Assembly: GCF_026914185.1 (NCBI RefSeq)
Contig: NC_070560.1
Location: 346,001 to 410,000, forward strand
Length of the DNA: 64,000 bases
Origin: Puccinia triticina
Taxonomy: Eukaryota > Basidiomycota > Pucciniomycetes > Pucciniales > Pucciniaceae
Reading direction: 5' to 3'
Position numbers and translations under genes: made by a program. The notes beneath the pieces are model-generated. The model made no database searches. It saw only the letters and a list, made by a program, of their open reading frames with translations, and was not told the DNA's origin. Shown here one piece after another: positions 32,496-44,343 of this stretch. Numbering within the stretch: position 1 is the stretch's first letter; each line of letters opens with the position of its first letter.

Positions 32496-34328
32496 TCAAA
32501 GATGTTCTCCCAGCGTGCTGTTGACAAACTCTCCTCCGCCGTCCGATATGAGCTTCTTTAGTTGAAATCCAGTTTGCTTCTCGAAAAATGCTTTGAAGTC
32601 AAGAATGGCCTGGTTCGCTTGGCTTTTCTCTTTGAGGATTGTGGTGTGTATGTACCCCGTGAACTGATCTACTAAGGTGAGGAAGTATTGGGCTCCTCCG
32701 TTCGTCGGGGGAGATATGGGTCCAACCAGGTCGCAGTGAATGATAGAGAGTGGGGCATCTGTTGTTTTGAATTTACCTTTGCATGGAATCCGGGTCAGCT
32801 TGCCTTTCATGCAGGCGGTGCACGAGTGGGTTTTGGTGAGGTCTGGTTTGTCAGGTACGACTTGCGCGATTCAACTGGAGCTTGCATGACCTAACCGGTT
32901 ATTCCATTTCTGGAACTCTGAAAGCTGAGGTGCGGCTACTGTTGCCATGCCGACGGCCGGCTTAGAGGAGGGAGTAGCACCGACGATCTCTAGAAGGTCG
33001 TTGTCTGTACTGACTTGGAACACCTTTTTGTCATCCAGCTGAACCTCGAAGACGCCGTTGCGCTCGCTGATGAGTGCTCTGTGGCTCATGAGTTGGACCA
33101 TTGACACCAAGTTGCGGGTGAGCTTTGGCACGAAGAGGGCGTCGGGTAGGTCTAGAGTTTGGCCGGACAAGAGGTGAAGTTGGGCTCTTCCTCTGGCTAC
33201 TGCGATGAGCTCGGATTTGCCGCTACCCGTTACAATGCTGATATGGACTGGGGTGGTGTGGCTGAAGTAGTCCAGGGAGTTGAGCATATGATTGCTCGCT
33301 CCCGAGTCAAGGATTGTTGACAGTGGGCTGCCGGGTTTGGTGGTGTTGTAGGTAAAAGAGGGCTTGGCTATCGACGCATGATGCGCTTCTTCCTCTTCAT
33401 CTTCGGCTTCCTTGGCATTTGTGTGGTAGGAAGTTTGTTGCCTCTTTGGATTGCGTTCTGGCTGAGGCATGAGGGGCTTGTCTGGCGGGCGAGAGGTCGG
33501 ATGAATAGTCCAACAGTCTGCTTTGACATGTGAGGTAGCTTTTGGGTTGTGCTTCCCGTGGCTACACCGAATGATTCCTCCCACAGAGCCTCCGGGGGGC
33601 CCACCTTGTCTTCTAGGCTTTCGAGAGGGTCCGGTGGCAAGAGCTGTCGAAGTAGAGGTTGGTTCAGTGTCATCGACGAATTTGCGCTTGGTTGCCGTCT
33701 CGTGACGTCCGATGTCTCGTAGCTTGGCTATGATTTCCTTGGGTTTCGCCAACGCCTTGAGATCGGCGAAAAGGGCTTGCATGAGCATGGGGCGTCGCTT
33801 TGTAATTTTTCCGACAATCCCGCATCCGACCAGAACTTCCGGTACTTTTAGGCCTAACGAGCTGAATTCAGCTAAGCTCTCTTCCATTTCTACTATGTAC
33901 GAATTAAGGTCTTTATTGTACTGAATGTCTAGCCACTTGTTCCATACTTGGAACACAGAGAGTAAGGAGTCGGAGGCGTAGATCGTCTTGATATTGGTCC
34001 AGATAGCAAATGGGTCCTTTTCGTTATCGTCATTTATGACGCTGGTGAAGATAGCGTTGGATATCGCTTCGCTTAGAATTCCGCAAGTCCTGAGTGCTCC
34101 CTGCAGCTCGTCGTCGTCGGGATCTTCTGACAGTGGTTCCTCGATGTAGGTTTCAAGATGACGGGGACGGAGGTGCATTTTGATCTTCCTTTCCCAGAGT
34201 GGGAAGTTTGATCCGTCGAACTTCGGGACATTGACGTGGTCCTTGTCGGGGCTGTAAGCGTCGCTCTTAGCTGGGATGGGGGTTCGTACGACGCCTTGAC
34301 TTGGGCCTTGATTGCGAGTGTTTGCCAT
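32496..34328 (-). pseudogene. Copia 2 Gag, protease and integrase N-terminal part
   Basis: An ATG at 34328 opens 485 codons. Gag comes first (NVPKFDGSNFPLWERKIKMHL). A Cys/His segment CSHGKHNPKATSHVKADCW follows near residue 255, protease DSGASNHML near residue 345, and the pre-integrase WNNRLGHAS at the end. A TGA at 32871-32873 interrupts. The same frame then continues with CTACMKGK and the integrase core (HCDLVGPISPP, LISDGGGEFVN) to a second TGA at 32496-32498. Both TGAs are preceded by T and would be CGA before a C-to-T change. Without suppression only Gag-protease could be made. Confidence 0.87.
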
Positions 34329-34382
34329 CCTGGCCTGCCTTCGGTTGCTTGTGGAGGTGATTTAATTGAGCGGGGCCGAGAC

Positions 34383-35046
34383 TGTAAATCTGAAAATTTT
34401 AGAGCAACTGAAGGGTTTATTTCTATTAGAGCTCTGTATATACAATCGCATTGACAACATATGATTATGATGTGAGTAGAGAGATAAGACCGGGCTTGTA
34501 CCTGAAGGCAGGGCAGGAGGTGCCCGGGTACTGGGTTGAGTGCACGCTTGTGCCGTCTTCGTGCGTTAAGGGGTGTTCTATTGAATCCTGCACTCCAATG
34601 GGCACAACCAATGTTAGTCTCTCTATGCGATGAGTCTGTCTTCTGGTCTATTCCCACTTATGGGTGTAAGCCGAGTTACTGAAGTAACTTCGTCTTGTCT
34701 TGTCTGTACGGGTCTATACGCTCTTGTTCTGTTTGTTTAGGAGCAGTTTTGCAACGTTAGTTTTTCTTTGTTTTGTGCTGTGCTGTTTGTTTGCTATTTC
34801 TGTGCTTACGCGTAACCGGTGCCTCAGACGATAGTCTTGAGAGCAGGTCTGCCTGGGTTCTGGATCCAAGTCGTTCCGCGAGAGTTCTACAAGTGAACAC
34901 AATAAAGTCAGCCTTAAGATTAAGTCTGCTTTTCGCTACTCTCGGGACGTACAAGGTTCTGGTTTGCGTTTGGGCTTGTCTGGGGGCTGTGACCGTTAAG
35001 GTTCTCGCTTGCTCGGCATCTGCGGTCGACGGGGCGATACACAACA
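34383..35046 (-). repeat. Candidate 5' LTR of copia 2
   Basis: On minus it starts TGTTGTGTATCGCC, like the TGTTGAGCAAC start of the copia element at 38795-44343, and ends GATTTACA before the leader. The length of about 664 bp is close to that element's 689. It holds TGTATATACAGAGC at about 34440 and AATAAA shortly after, plausible TATA and poly-A signals. There is no second copy to compare, so the edges are provisional. Confidence 0.4.
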
Positions 35047-36059
35047 GTTAGCTTTGCCGTGGTTAGGTCTTGGTCTGGACTGCAAAAGGGGTCTAACCTT
35101 TTATGGCAGCTGGGCTTGCGCCTTGGTCTAGCCGCGCGAGCTTCCTAGGAGGTTGCTGCGGGTTTGGGTCTGATCCTGATTTCCTACACTCCCGAAGAGC
35201 TGGACACATTCAGCTTGCTGGGGGGACTCCTCGGCAAGGGATGTCATTCTAGCTCGCTGGGTGGGACGAAAGGATCCCAGCGAGCTCGAGCTGGGTACAT
35301 ATATCCAACTCGTCGAAAGGACTCCGCCGAAAGGACTTCTTGACAAGGCAGCCAGGTTTACAGCTGAGCCCCGACCGCCAGTCGGGTATACCTGACTATG
35401 CGACACAGTCGGATGGGCCGCGGGACACGCGTCAGTCAACGCTGGCGCCGGCGTTGGCATCTGTGGTGCGGGGGGAGATATATAAACATCCTCCTGCTCA
35501 CTGACTCAGTTGGATAGTCAGGTATACCCGACTGGCCTTGGTCGGGGTCCAGCCCTACCATGAGGGTAACATTAGCGATGGGGCATAGCCTTATATTCTG
35601 TATATTTTGTATCATGCTCCGTGTATGGGAGCGGAGGGGATGAGACACAGGGCGGGACGGACGATTGGGGAAGGGTGATGGCAAGTCTAGCATCTTGGGG
35701 GTCGGTTGTGGCACAGTTGGCGGCCCAACACCGTGAAACAGTGATTCTTCCTGAAACTTGGCATGTATGGCGGATGAGATCAATATCAGCCTGGCAAGTA
35801 TGGCGGGCCAGGGGCATGTTATGAGAAAATTGTGGCAAGTTTGTCATTTCAAGGGGCGGGAAATCAGGGTTTTTGATTTCTTATGGCAAGATTGGCGCGT
35901 CAGGGCCTCCATAGTTGGAAGTAGAAAATGGAAATACCAAAAGGTAAGTTGGATTTACAATTTTTGAAAAAGTGGCAAAAATTAAAAATCGTAACTCCTC
36001 TCTCCGGCGCCCAAGCCCCGCCAAAATTTACAGAGGGAAGAAAAAAATCTCAAGGGCAC
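35047..36059. other. Non-coding sequence with strong inverted repeats
   Basis: AGCTCGCTGGG at 35252-35262 pairs with CCCAGCGAGCT at 35277-35287. CAGTCGGGTATACCTGACTA at 35380-35399 pairs with TAGTCAGGTATACCCGACTG at 35516-35535. GATATATAAAC at 35478 is TATA-like. This could be part of another LTR or a DNA element. No gene is recognised. Confidence 0.5.
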
Positions 36060-36840
36060 ATGGTGAGCTGCATGGCATTAGCACACATCAGGAATGGGGT
36101 GTGCTACGGTGCGCGCATTTTGCCCGGTGTCCTACTAAGGAACACCACCAAAACCATAGCCACGGTGCCCCAAAGGGTCCCAAAATTTTACAGTGCACAT
36201 ATTAAGCTCTGAAAAGAATAGGGTTAGCTGCATGGCATGATTACACCCCAGGAAGGTGGTCTGCTACTGTGCACCTATTTTGGCCAGTGTCCTACTAAGG
36301 AACACCACCAAAACCATAGCCATGGTGCCCCAAAGGGTCCCAGAATTTTAAAGTGCACAGAAAAAGCCCTGAAGTCAATGTTTTCAGATGCATGGCATTT
36401 TTACACCCCAGGAATGGAGTGTAATACTTGTGAAACCTCTGCCCTCCCTGAGCTTTCACAAGACAAGATTACATAAGCCTAGCCTACATAGTCTCAGCCT
36501 TTCCCCCTCCTTCCTAGCTTGGTAGAATTCCCGGACTGCCTTCATTACATTCTACCATGCTAGGTAAGCAACTTCAGTTCCTTCTTTCCCTTTCCTTTCC
36601 TCCTCTCTTTCCAGACTGCTCTTTTAGATACTGATACGGATTGCCTTCATTACATTCTACCGTGCTAGCAATACACACTCAGGTTCTAGAATTCTCCCTC
36701 AAGGCTGATCCTCAGCCTTGTTGTACGGACTGCCAAACAGATGAGTGAAGAGCCTCTCAGCTCTTACACTACTGTGTGTGCATTTTGGCTGGTCTCCTAC
36801 TAAGGAGCACCACCAAAACCATAGCCACGGTGTGGCGATT
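36060..36840. repeat. About 165-bp tandem repeat, interrupted
   Basis: Two and a half units, each starting GCATGGCAT, containing CCTACTAAGGAACACCACC and ACGGTGCCCCAAAGGGTCCC, start near 36068, 36232 and 36391. The third is split by the LTR-like insert at 36429-36768 and resumes to about 36840. Related sequence recurs at 49495-49560 and, inverted, at 50050-50140. Confidence 0.8.
36429..36768 (+). mobile_element. Small LTR-like insertion (TG...CA)
   Basis: 340 bp from TGTGAAACCTC to CTCTTACA, interrupting a tandem repeat unit. The flanks are ATACT and CTACT, a 5-bp duplication with one mismatch. Inside, a segment with ACTGCCTTCATTACATTCTACC is duplicated. It could be a solo LTR or a terminal-repeat miniature element. 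Strand is arbitrary. Confidence 0.5.
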
Positions 36841-37279
36841 TATATGGGGCTAGAGGCGTAAAATGTCCGCTCAAACACAGCACGTGCGGGAATGCAGTGG
36901 GGCGGCTGAGCAAATGCTCAGTCTACATATCCAAACAACGGGGATAAGCATGCATGCTAATGCCTCTGATATGTAGACTGAGTGGAACCTTGAATGCACT
37001 GCTGAGAAAGTACGCGGGAAGTCTGCAAATGGGGACTCGTCAAGGGATGAGGGAGCCGGGGTTTGAGCCACAATCTGGACAAGCGGTAACAGCTCTGTTT
37101 ATGAAGCTTAGGGCAAAAACCCGTCAAAATTAAGGGTTTTGGGCCCTAGCACTATAACTGTACTGATTTAAACACTAGTAATGTAAATTACTAAACTTGT
37201 TACGTGGTAAATAAGGCCACTACAAGGGTTTTAAACACTCTTTAAAAAGAGGAGGATTTATTATGTAATTGTCAATATA
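36841..37279. other. Left flank of Helitron e, no gene
   Basis: AT-rich non-coding sequence continuous with 46327 onward once the Helitron is removed. A minus frame at 36871-37071 has no domain. Confidence 0.45.
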
Positions 37280-37713
37280 TCCAAGTTTATTAAATACACA
37301 GTTTTGCCAGAATCCTGAAAAAAAAAATCAAGGGTTCCCCCTGTAAATACACAAAATAAGAAAAAAAATCAAGGGTTTTGTTGTACAAAAAAACAATCTA
37401 AAATTTGTAACTTTTCCTCAAACAATATTACACATCAAAAAAAAATTACAAAGCACTCTAAATTCTCAACCAGCCTTCCAACATCGGCAAAGCCGTGTCC
37501 ACAGGCGCAACACCCAGCCCGTGTCAAGCGCACGGTTCAAAAGTGATGGACGTGAAGGCCCCCGGCCCGCAGCTAAGGCTACGGACCCGTGGGGGGCCCA
37601 CTCTTTGCCCCTCAGACTGCGCATGTGCAACAGCGGAGGGGTTGAGGGCAATGGATAGCTGGAATTTCAGCATCTCCAATCGCCCTGGGGAAAACAAAAC
37701 CGTTGAATCCAGC

Positions 37714-37720
37714 TATTTAA
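37714..37720 (+). promoter_or_regulatory. TATA-like box in Helitron e
   Basis: TATTTAA about 434 bp from the element start, after the shared GCTGGAA block. Same spacing as in Helitrons a and c. Confidence 0.4.
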
Positions 37721-38395
37721 GCTCCTGTGGTGCGTTCCCCACAACTCCAGTTGCCATTGCTGTCTCGTGCACGCGTTTCTATCCCCGTCACCTGCACCGC
37801 AACCATTGCCATCCCATTATAACCGAACCCCTGCTCCACATACACTTGCAATATCTTGGCAGCGCCACCGTTCCAGTCCTTTGTTGAATTGATGTAGCCA
37901 CCATTGTCACCAAGCCAACTCGCCACGCTCATCTCCATTCGTTGGTATTCCAGTATCCGCTTCCTTTTTATGTACCTTGGTCATTGTGGACATTTTGTCA
38001 CCTGGAGGCAACCGGACCACATTTCAACTGATGTAGCTTACGGTCAAACTAGGGCGCTCAAGCATCACATTGACCCAGCCGCTATTGTCACCAAACCAAC
38101 TCGCCCCGGCCATTGCCATTTTCATCCCCATTTCTCGGTACTCCAGTATCCATTGATGGATCTGAACAGCCCTTCAAGTAGAACATGAAAACTATGCGCA
38201 ATGCAAACCACATTTCAACTGTAAACGTGTACCGGTTTTTTTCTTTGGCCTGCCATTCCCCACTAGGGCAGTTGTTGCGTTGTTTTTGACCGAAAAAAAA
38301 CAGGAATTTACACAGCCAATAAGCAAACTACCCAGTCTTTATCAACCACGGCGATTTTAGTTCGCGATTAGTTTGATTACACCCAAGTAGAACTA

Positions 38396-38794
38396 ATGTT
38401 TTCCGCTGATTGCCCCAAAGGAGACCCAAACGGAGCCATCGACGAACAGGCCCATCAGGAGAAAGCCATCAAACAGGCTCAGAAGAAGACCGGTGCCAAG
38501 ACGGCGGCGGACATCTGGTCTCGGCCGCGTCTGCCACTGAAGAAGAAACTAACGGCTTCCAAGCAACCCCAGCAGGAAGCAATCACCAGGGTCGACAAAG
38601 AGGAATCAGGAGGAGCAGAAGGCCAGACAATTGACAACAAGCAGCTCGCAAACCAGACCAGTCTCTTGCCCCCTCCATCACCCTTGAAAACCCAGACCGA
38701 TCGACCGAGTAGTAATAGAGGTAACCATACCAGGAGCAACACGACCTCGCAAAAGCACACAACCTCGCAAAAGCTGCATGATCTGGGAGAAGGA
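38396..38794 (+). pseudogene. Captured gene fragment left of copia insert, unrecognised
   Basis: An open frame rich in Lys, Gln, Ser and Thr, for example AHQEKAIKQAQKKTGAKTAAD, so probably a disordered or coiled segment. It runs into the copia LTR at 38795. If the copia element and one AAGGA copy are removed, the frame stays open for about 50 more codons to the right (to about 44490). That suggests it was one exon before the insertion. I recognise no family. Confidence 0.4.
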
Positions 38795-39483
38795 TGTTAA
38801 GTTGATGATATGAATATTTAAATTTGTGCGATGAATATTTCTATTTCTATTTACTAAGTCTGTTGAGCTGAGGCTACCAGACTGTGCGATGTATATACAA
38901 TGTGATGATGATAATGATAAGATGTGATGATGATGAGAGTGAATGAATGAAAGGAACAACTCTGCTTGGCTTCATGCCAGTGTCTATTTATACCAACGCC
39001 CACCATTGGTGGGTATGCACAAGCCCACGAGGACCTCCTCGTCTATTAAAGCATTTAAGTATAGATGCTTTCTCAGTGCTACTCACTGGTCGCAACCTGT
39101 ACTTTCCAAGCGTTATTCGACGCCTCTTGGGTATCGCGGACTCAGCCCAATGAGCTTTCCTCTTACGTGCATTTAATCTCATTGCCGCTTTTACTTTTCT
39201 CGCGATATCCTTTGCATTCATGTCTATATGCTCTGATAGCTCTTTCCTTGAGCTTTTATCTTGCTGGTTCGCTTTCCGCTGTTTGTATTGCTTTTGGCGT
39301 TGACTGAAAGCCATCCAAACATGCTCCGCATGTTCCAATTCCTGTAGTTCGGGGAGTCGGGGATCGTCAATGTCAAGCTCACACGTTCGCGTGATCCTCG
39401 TATCTTGTGATATGCTCTGTGACACTTCTTCCGGTGATCGAGTTGAGAGCACACAAAGACTGGCGGTAGCTTGTTGCTCAACA
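38795..39483 (-). repeat. 3' LTR of copia element 3 (contains Pol C-terminus)
   Basis: 689 bp, preceded on minus by the purine-rich GCAAGGGGGTG. The polyprotein frame enters it and remains open for about 165 codons. Confidence 0.95.
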
Positions 39484-42400
39484 CACCCCCTTGCTCTTGG
39501 CTCGATCATCGACAATGGCAAAAGTCCCATCATTGACGAGAACTTTGTGTGTTTTTCCCGATCCAACGCCTTGGTGAATATGTCCGCGATCATATCTTCT
39601 GTTGGTACGTATTCAATACTAATTTCTCGATTAATCACAAGATCTTTGGTGAAGTTATAATGTACTCCAATGTGTTTGGTTCTGGAATGATACACCGGGT
39701 TTTTTGCTAACTGTATTGCCCCTTGATTGTCTGACCAGACTCTTGTTTTCTCGGGGACGTTTCCGTGTACATCAAATGTCAACTTCCGTAGCCACTGCGC
39801 CTCTTGTGACGCTGCTAAATATGCTCGATACTCGGCTTCCGTTGATGACGAGCTTGGTCCTCCTAGCTTCTCACTCCTCCATGACACAAGTCCGCTCCCA
39901 CAATGGAAACTATACCCGCTGGTTGACAAACTCTGGTCGTCTTCGGCCCAGCTCGAGTTGACATATCCAATTATTTCATGCCCGCTGTTTGGTTGGTACA
40001 ATATTCCCCAGTCTTGCAATCCTTTAAGGTATCTGACAACTCTTTTGAACGCGGCCCAGTGTATATCATCCGGACCTTCCAAAAACTGTGACAGTTTTCC
40101 CACAGCGTAGGTTATATCCGGTCGGGTGCACTGTGATAGATAATTCAGCGAACCAATAGCTGATCAATAGTCGAGTCCTCGCTCTTTGAATCTTGCGGCT
40201 TCCTCTGGTGACGACTTAGTGAGTTTGACATTAGATTGCATTGGCGTTCCGGTTGTCTTACCATCTTCTAAGCCGTATTCTTCAACCAGGGTCTTAATGT
40301 AATGTGCTTGATTTATGAACATTCTGTTTCCGTCAAGGCAATCTATCTTCATACCAAGTATGTGTTGGGCTATTCCCAAGTCTTTGATTTTGAAATCTTT
40401 GCCTAGCTTACTGATGAGTTCATCTGTGTTATTTCCGACTAGTATTAAATCGTCAACCCATGCAAAAGCTAAATCTCCTTGGTTCGAAATCAATAGACAA
40501 GGGTCCGCATCACTGATTCTGTACCCGTTCTTGATAAACCAATTAGTCATGGTGGTATACCATCCTCTTGCCGCTTGCTTCAGTCCGTAGAGTGTCTTTT
40601 TTAGTTTTATGACAAATCGGTTGGGTTCATCAATAAGCGATCTGGCCAAGTCCTTTGTGTAAGCTTCCTGTTTTGTTTCTTTTAGCCACTCGACAAATCC
40701 CTCAGGTAAGCTGATATAAACCGCTTCGTTGTCTTCTAACTTTGAATTAAGGTAGGCCGTGGCAAAATCAGCTTGCCTTGGCTTGATTCCTCTCTGAGTC
40801 GCTTGGTACAGTATGTAGCGCATGGTGCTGAGTCGCCCAGTAGGTGAGAATGTTTCTTCATAATCGATTCCTTCTTTTTGCTTGAATCCTCTAGCTACGC
40901 ACCTTGCTTTGTATCTTTTTAGTACCCCCTCAGTGTCGAATTTCTTGTTTAATACCCATCGAGTATTGATCAATGTTTTGGTTTTATCCCGTTCTTCTTT
41001 AGGTACTATATCAAAGACTCCGTTTTCGATGATAGAATCAAGCTCAGTGAATATGGCTTTTCTCCATAACTGCCATTCTGCCGAGTTCTTTGCTGTTTTG
41101 AAGCTGTCTGGGATGACTGCATTTTCTTTTACAAATGTTTGTAACGCCATCGCTTCGAAAAACAGATCGTCTTTGTTTTCCTCCTCGATTTCTGCTTTGA
41201 TAGCAAGGTATGTTACCCAATTTCCATATCTTTCGACTGGTTTCTTTTCTTGTTTACTCATTCGGGTGTTTTGATTAACGGGTTGGCTATAAATCATTTC
41301 ATTTTTACTACTTTCTTCCCCCCCTTGATTTATAGTTGGTTGCTCTGGCTGTTCCGTGCTCTGCTCCTCTTCTGCGTTGCTTGTTGTTCTGGTTGGTTCT
41401 TCTGGTTGCTCTGTGTTTTGTTCCTCCCCGGCCTTGCTTGCTTCAAACTCGTCGAGGAATATCTCGCCGGTATCGCCACCAGTTAGCTCAAACGACACAT
41501 CCCTGGACCTAACGACCTTATTTGTCTCGGGATCCCAGATGCGGTAGGACTTCATTTCCTCGTCGAACCCAATCAGTACTCCTTTACGACAACGTGGATC
41601 CAGCTTTCCGACAGATGCATAATGATGTATGCTATAAAACACTTCAGTGCCAACAGGTTTAATGGCATCGAGTTTGGGATCAACTCCCCACATGCGACGG
41701 TATGGATTTGTCTTCTGATTACGGTTGTACAGAAAAACGGCTGTTGATACCAATTCAGCCCAGAGGTTCTTTCCCAAACCAGCATCGATACGGATGGTCC
41801 GGGCCTTCTCCATGATGGTCCTGTTCATCCGTTCTGCCGTACCGTTGTGTTGGGGGGTGTTCCTAGTAGTAACAAGGTGAGATATACCCTTTTCCCCAAT
41901 CCACGCTTTCATGTCTTGATTCAAAAATTCTCCACCTCCCTCAGTGATGATGCGCTTGACCCCTTTCTTGTTTTTGTTTTCTATCTGGTTAACAATGAAT
42001 TTTAATTCTTGTTCCGCTTGACTCTTGACCTTCAGTATCCTTAACCAAGCATACTGACTAGCTGTGTCAACCACCGTGAGAAAATATCTGGCCCCACCTA
42101 ACGAAACGGGATCAATCGGTCCCACAACATCTGCTGATAATTCTTCTCCGGCAACGTTAGTCCTTTCTCTATGGTTTGCAAACGGCTGTCGTGTTTGTTT
42201 ACCTAGTCGGCATGACTGGCAATCCTGCTGACCTCCCGGGTGTCCTAATCTTCGGTGTTCTTCCATGGATATCTGGCAGGTGTTTTGTTTTCTTTCTAAT
42301 CTCGGAAAAGGTAAACGATTCTTGATTTTTCCGAAAAACAAGTTCTTATTGTTTATCCTGACTTCAAAATTATCGCCTTCGGTTTTCACAATTTGGGCTC

Positions 42401-43565
42401 CTTTATTCCAGAGCGCAGTTTGGGATATCAAGCAGTACGGCAAAGATGGAACATGGTATGCATTACGAAGAGTGATAGTATTGTTGTCGGCAGTAAGTAC
42501 AACGTCTCCTCTTCCTACAATCTCAACGCTCCTTCCAACCTCGCCGATTTCTACCTTCCCAATGTGATCTGTATAATTAATGAAGTCTTCCTTTTTATTA
42601 AACATATGGTCGGAAGCCCCAGAATCGAGAATGATCGCGTCTCCTGGTGCCATAACGTGGTTGGCGGATATAACCCCGGTCATAGCTTGATGCTCGGTCA
42701 TGGCCTGATCGATTTTCTCTTGACTGTAGAATTTGTCATCTCCTAGGTCCCCAAAGATCTCGATTTCCATCGCAATTGGGTCATAGAAGCTTATCTCCTC
42801 TTGATCTTCTTCTTCGCTGATGTCCTTTACTGCTAAGAAGGATATGCTGATACCTTCTGTTTCTCCAACATTAGCTCTGGGTGGTGCATATTTATAGTTA
42901 GTCCAGGGCTTTCGACACTCCTTGGCTGAGTGGCCGATGATGTCACAATTGTAACACTTGCCCGCTCGTTTTGCCGTTTGTTGGCCGACCATCACCACTT
43001 TATCCGCTTTCTTTAACTTGAACTGTAAGTAGTCTTTCTCGATTTTATTTATAACTTCTTCAGTTTTCAATGTGCCGCTGTCTTGGATGATAATGCGAAC
43101 CAATGATTCGAACTCCTTTGGTAATTTCTTTAGTATTAGTAGCGCCAAAACCTGTTCTTTGACGTCCAATCCTGAGGTGCGGATCTTGCTGATACCGTTA
43201 CGTATTTCTTTAACAAATTCTTTAGTTTCTTTGAATTCAAGGTCTATGAATTCTCCTAGTGCTAGCATTTGATGATGGGCCTCGCTGCCCGCGTATTTCT
43301 TTTTAAACAGCTCCCAAAGCTCGAGGCCTTCGCCTTCCTTATCGGTCCCAAGCTCGCTGTTGACGATAGCGATATGCTCTTCGTCGAGGTGCTTCATTAT
43401 GAGCACGTATAACTTCATGTTCTTTTCCGCAGCGCCTTCGACCGGTTGCCGCTTGATTAGAGGTAAACACCCTAGACTGTACATTTCCGCACGCATCATG
43501 GTAGCCCATGTTGCGTAGTTCTTGTTGTTGAGTCGGTATCGCTTGGTCTCGGTGTTGCCTTCCAT
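38988..43565 (-). pseudogene. Copia 3 Gag-Pol polyprotein, one in-frame TGA
   Basis: The ATG at 43565 opens 1,133 codons. Gag (UBN2-like) comes first, with zinc knuckle CYNCDIIGHSAKEC near residue 205. Protease DSGASDHMF lies near 315, the pre-integrase HRRLGHPGG with CQSCRLGK near 435, and integrase with ADVVGPIDP and IITEGGGEF. In the last motif the usual catalytic Asp is Glu. Reverse transcriptase follows with RQADFATAYLNS and the box AWVDDLIL. A TGA at 40164-40166 interrupts just before AIGSLNYLSQCTRPDITYAV. The same frame continues through RNase H (STEAEYRA, VWSDNQGAI) and about 165 codons into the LTR. That extension is Lys/Arg-rich with a KRKAHWAESAIPKRRR segment like a bipartite nuclear signal. 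The TGA is preceded by T, so it may be a decayed CGA. Confidence 0.9.
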
Positions 43566-43654
43566 TTGAGGACCTTGGTTTGAGATATGCTGTTTTGATA
43601 AGCTGGTCTAAGCGAATAACCCTTGATGGTCCGTACTGATCCGTACTGATAATG

Positions 43655-44343
43655 TGTTAAGTTGATGATATGAATATTTAAATTTGTGCGATGAATATTT
43701 CTATTTCTATTTACTAAGTCTGTTGAGCTGAGGCTACCAGACTGTGCGATGTATATACAATGTGATGATGATAATGATAAGATGTGATGATGATGAGAGT
43801 GAATGAATGAAAGGAACAACTCTGCTTGGCTTCATGCCAGTGTCTATTTATACCAACGCCCACCATTGGTGGGTATGCACAAGCCCACGAGGACCTCCTC
43901 GTCTATTAAAGCATTTAAGTATAGATGCTTTCTCAGTGCTACTCACTGGTCGCAACCTGTACTTTCCAAGCGTTATTCGACGCCTCTTGGGTATCGCGGA
44001 CTCAGCCCAATGAGCTTTCCTCTTACGTGCATTTAATCTCATTGCCGCTTTTACTTTTCTCGCGATATCCTTTGCATTCATGTCTATATGCTCTGATAGC
44101 TCTTTCCTTGAGCTTTTATCTTGCTGGTTCGCTTTCCGCTGTTTGTATTGCTTTTGGCGTTGACTGAAAGCCATCCAAACATGCTCCGCATGTTCCAATT
44201 CCTGTAGTTCGGGGAGTCGGGGATCGTCAATGTCAAGCTCACACGTTCGCGTGATCCTCGTATCTTGTGATATGCTCTGTGACACTTCTTCCGGTGATCG
44301 AGTTGAGAGCACACAAAGACTGGCGGTAGCTTGTTGCTCAACA
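43655..44343 (-). repeat. 5' LTR of copia element 3
   Basis: Same sequence as 38795-39483. The frame that ends Pol in the other LTR is open here too (43848-44343), but has no upstream Pol. After the LTR on minus comes CATTATCAGTACGG, a possible primer-binding region resembling other copia TTATCAG sites, though not a clear match. Confidence 0.93.

Larger units (their letters stand above)
31230..35046 (-). mobile_element. Ty1/copia element 2, 3' half lost
   Basis: Probable 5' LTR (35046-34383), Gag-protease, integrase and half of reverse transcriptase, all on minus, cut off at about 31230 by fusion to another element. Two TGA stops interrupt the polyprotein. No second LTR or target duplication is visible. 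Confidence 0.7.
38795..44343 (-). mobile_element. Ty1/copia element 3, young, 5-bp TSD AAGGA
   Basis: 5,549 bp with two 689-bp LTRs (38795-39483 and 43655-44343) that look identical in every line I compared. It is flanked by AAGGA at 38790-38794 and 44344-44348. On minus the LTR reads TGTTGAGC...TTAACA. One long polyprotein frame with a single in-frame TGA spans the interior and runs on into the 3' LTR. LTR identity implies a very recent insertion into Helitron e. Confidence 0.95.

Noticed and set aside
36847..36860. Helitron 3' end on minus at GGCTAGAGGC
   Set aside because: The upstream GC hairpin is absent and the flanking base is not T.
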